This document shows, one piece after another, positions 32,583 through 35,201 of a DNA stretch of 35,201 nucleotides. The notes below the pieces were generated by a model, which was not told where the DNA came from, made no database searches, and worked only from the letters and a program-made list of their open reading frames with translations. The position numbers were made by a program, and so were the translations under genes. How positions within the stretch are numbered: position 1 is the first letter of the stretch; every line of letters begins with the position of its first letter. The DNA lies in NCBI GenBank assembly GCA_964537825.1, contig CAZIDL010000023.1, positions 1 through 35,201 on the forward strand. The letters are read 5' to 3'. Source of the stretch: CAZIDL01 sp964537825. GTDB taxonomy: Bacteria; Bacteroidota; Bacteroidia; Flavobacteriales_D; CAYVSK01.

Positions 32583-33353
32583 TCAGATCCCCAAAAGCGT
32601 GATCCCCGCACTAAAGGGATAAAGCTCCGGTCCTTCCCCGCGCTCGAAGAGGGGCATGGGACTGTACTCCAAGAAAAGGCTGTAGTTCCCGTATCCGAAG
32701 CGGGTCGTAAGGCTGTAGCGCAGGGAGTTCACGTTGAACTTGGCCTTGGTCTCCCGCGTGATCTGGGTGTTGTTAACCTCGAACTCCTGGTGGAATTTGG
32801 TATAGATCCGCCAGGCACCGATCACCCCGAGGGATAGATGAAAGGAGCTCTCGGGATCTTTGGCGGTATTGACCTCGAAAAGGAGGGGAATGCGCAGAAA
32901 GGTCGTCTTCAGCTTGTTCACATCGTAATCCGTTCCGTCCTCATAGGCCCAGGTCGAGTCCGGGTTCGCTGAAACGCTCACATTCCTTTCGAACGCGTAT
33001 CGGTCCCAATCGAAGCCCACGCCGGTGACCATTCCGAAATAGGGTCCTGCGATAGGAAAGCGCTTCTCGAAGAGGTTCAGGTTCCAGCCCACCGAACGCC
33101 CGTAATCCAGGGTCCAGTTCTTGTTACCCAACGGCATGCTGAACTTGTTGGCAGGGGTAAGATAACCGGTGGAAGCGATATCGATACCTGCCCAGTTGGT
33201 GCGCTTGTGAGCGGTATCATCGTAGCCGATATCGTCCTTCCATTCCTCCCATCCCTCGCTGCTCCATTCATCATCTTCATCGGGATCGTTCTGACCCAAC
33301 AGCGTGAAGGGGAATGAAAAGAGGAGCAGGAAAGTGGCGAAATAGCGTATCAT
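32583..33353 (-). CDS. PorT-like outer-membrane beta-barrel protein
   Basis: A 256-residue protein with a signal peptide (FATFLLLFSFPFTLLGQ, residues 5-21), then an acidic stretch (DPDEDDEWSSEGWEEWKDD) and an alternating-strand body ending in SLFLEYSPMPLFERGEGPEL and a final strand PFSAGITLLGI. The architecture fits the outer-membrane beta-barrel domain (OMP_b-brl_2/PorT-like) common in Bacteroidota. The acidic segment after the signal peptide is unusual and could bind cations. It lies between lepA and lysS on the same strand but has its own promoter, nested in the lepA terminator. Function unknown; the PorT of type IX secretion cannot be claimed from this sequence. Confidence 0.7.
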   Translation of the reverse strand: MIRYFATFLLLFSFPFTLLGQNDPDEDDEWSSEGWEEWKDDIGYDDTAHKRTNWAGIDIASTGYLTPANKFSMPLGNKNWTLDYGRSVGWNLNLFEKRFPIAGPYFGMVTGVGFDWDRYAFERNVSVSANPDSTWAYEDGTDYDVNKLKTTFLRIPLLFEVNTAKDPESSFHLSLGVIGAWRIYTKFHQEFEVNNTQITRETKAKFNVNSLRYSLTTRFGYGNYSLFLEYSPMPLFERGEGPELYPFSAGITLLGI

Positions 33354-33365
33354 AAGCTTTAAAAC

Positions 33366-33387
33366 TTGCAGGTGAGGTATCCTGCAA
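33366..33387. repeat. Hairpin in the leader of the PorT-like gene
   Basis: TTGCAGG (33366-33372) pairs perfectly with CCTGCAA (33381-33387) around an 8-nt loop. It overlaps the -7 element of the PorT-like gene and would fall at the very 5' end of its transcript. Confidence 0.5.
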
Positions 33388-33392
33388 ATCTA
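33385..33392 (-). promoter_or_regulatory. Candidate promoter -7 element for the PorT-like gene
   Basis: The minus strand reads TAGATTTG (33392-33385), a perfect TAnnTTTG starting within the T-run of the lepA terminator. The ATG at 33353 is about 30 bp downstream. No TTG lies 19 bp upstream. Confidence 0.55.
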
Positions 33393-33422
33393 AAAAAACC
33401 CGGTCCGAGGGGATCGAACGGG
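33392..33422 (-). terminator. Intrinsic terminator of lepA
   Basis: On the minus strand CCCG and TTCGA pair with TCGGA and CGGG (one bulged C, a TCCCC loop), followed by seven T residues (33398-33392). It begins right at the lepA stop codon (33424-33426). Confidence 0.8.
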
Positions 33423-33423
33423 A

Positions 33424-35201
<1,778 letters not shown>

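Overview
This window looks like a chromosomal segment from a member of the Bacteroidota, probably a Flavobacteriia-like lineage with about 50% GC or slightly more. The evidence is a GldH-type gliding lipoprotein, a type IX secretion cargo protein with a C-terminal sorting domain, an ATP synthase cluster that stops after the gamma gene, PorT-like and DUF4836-like proteins, and repeated promoter elements of the Bacteroidota form TAnnTTTG, two of them with TTG exactly 19 bp upstream. No transposase, integrase, phage gene, CRISPR array or tRNA was seen. Most of the region is ordinary core genome.

Layout. Positions 1-2687 (minus) hold a large sensor propeller protein whose C-terminus lies beyond the left edge. 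Divergent from it are heme A synthase (ctaA, 2839-3858) and the ATP synthase genes atpB-E-F-H-A-G (4258-9296), with a terminator-like hairpin between atpE and atpF. Then come gldH (minus) and a divergent 88-residue helix-turn-helix protein (10059-10325). They are followed by about 900 bp without a convincing gene but packed with hairpins, including a candidate structured RNA of about 330 nt ending in a UUCG-capped terminator (10401-10730).

From 16790 down to 11244 (minus) runs a four-gene unit: a cytochrome c/FTR1 iron permease fusion, a DUF4836-like lipoprotein, and an ABC ATPase plus FtsX-like permease whose stop and start codons overlap. The ATPase has three non-canonical nucleotide-site motifs. 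An adenosylcobalamin-dependent ribonucleotide reductase (nrdJ, 17118-19691) and a small outer-membrane barrel protein (19766-20461) follow on the plus strand.

Positions 20462-24862 (minus) hold a pigment and light-response block: a T9SS cargo protein, a MerR-type regulator with the CarH/LitR cobalamin-binding motifs (W-x9-EH and ExHxxG), an ECF sigma factor, and a phytoene desaturase (crtI) overlapping the sigma gene by 4 bp. TTGAACAAAT-like elements lie on the sigma/crtI promoter and upstream of the regulator gene, which suggests a B12-photoreceptor repressor circuit. The plus strand then carries uvrC, an outer-membrane barrel gene that has probably lost its stop codon, and a long lipoprotein gene it overlaps. 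The right end (minus) has lepA (N-terminus cut off), a PorT-like barrel gene whose promoter is nested in the lepA terminator, lysS, and gpsA overlapping lysS by 4 bp.

No single dramatic unknown system is obvious. The best leads are the structured-RNA region at 10.4-11.2 kb, the CarH-like/ECF/crtI circuit and its candidate operators, and the iron-permease operon with its degenerate ABC ATPase.
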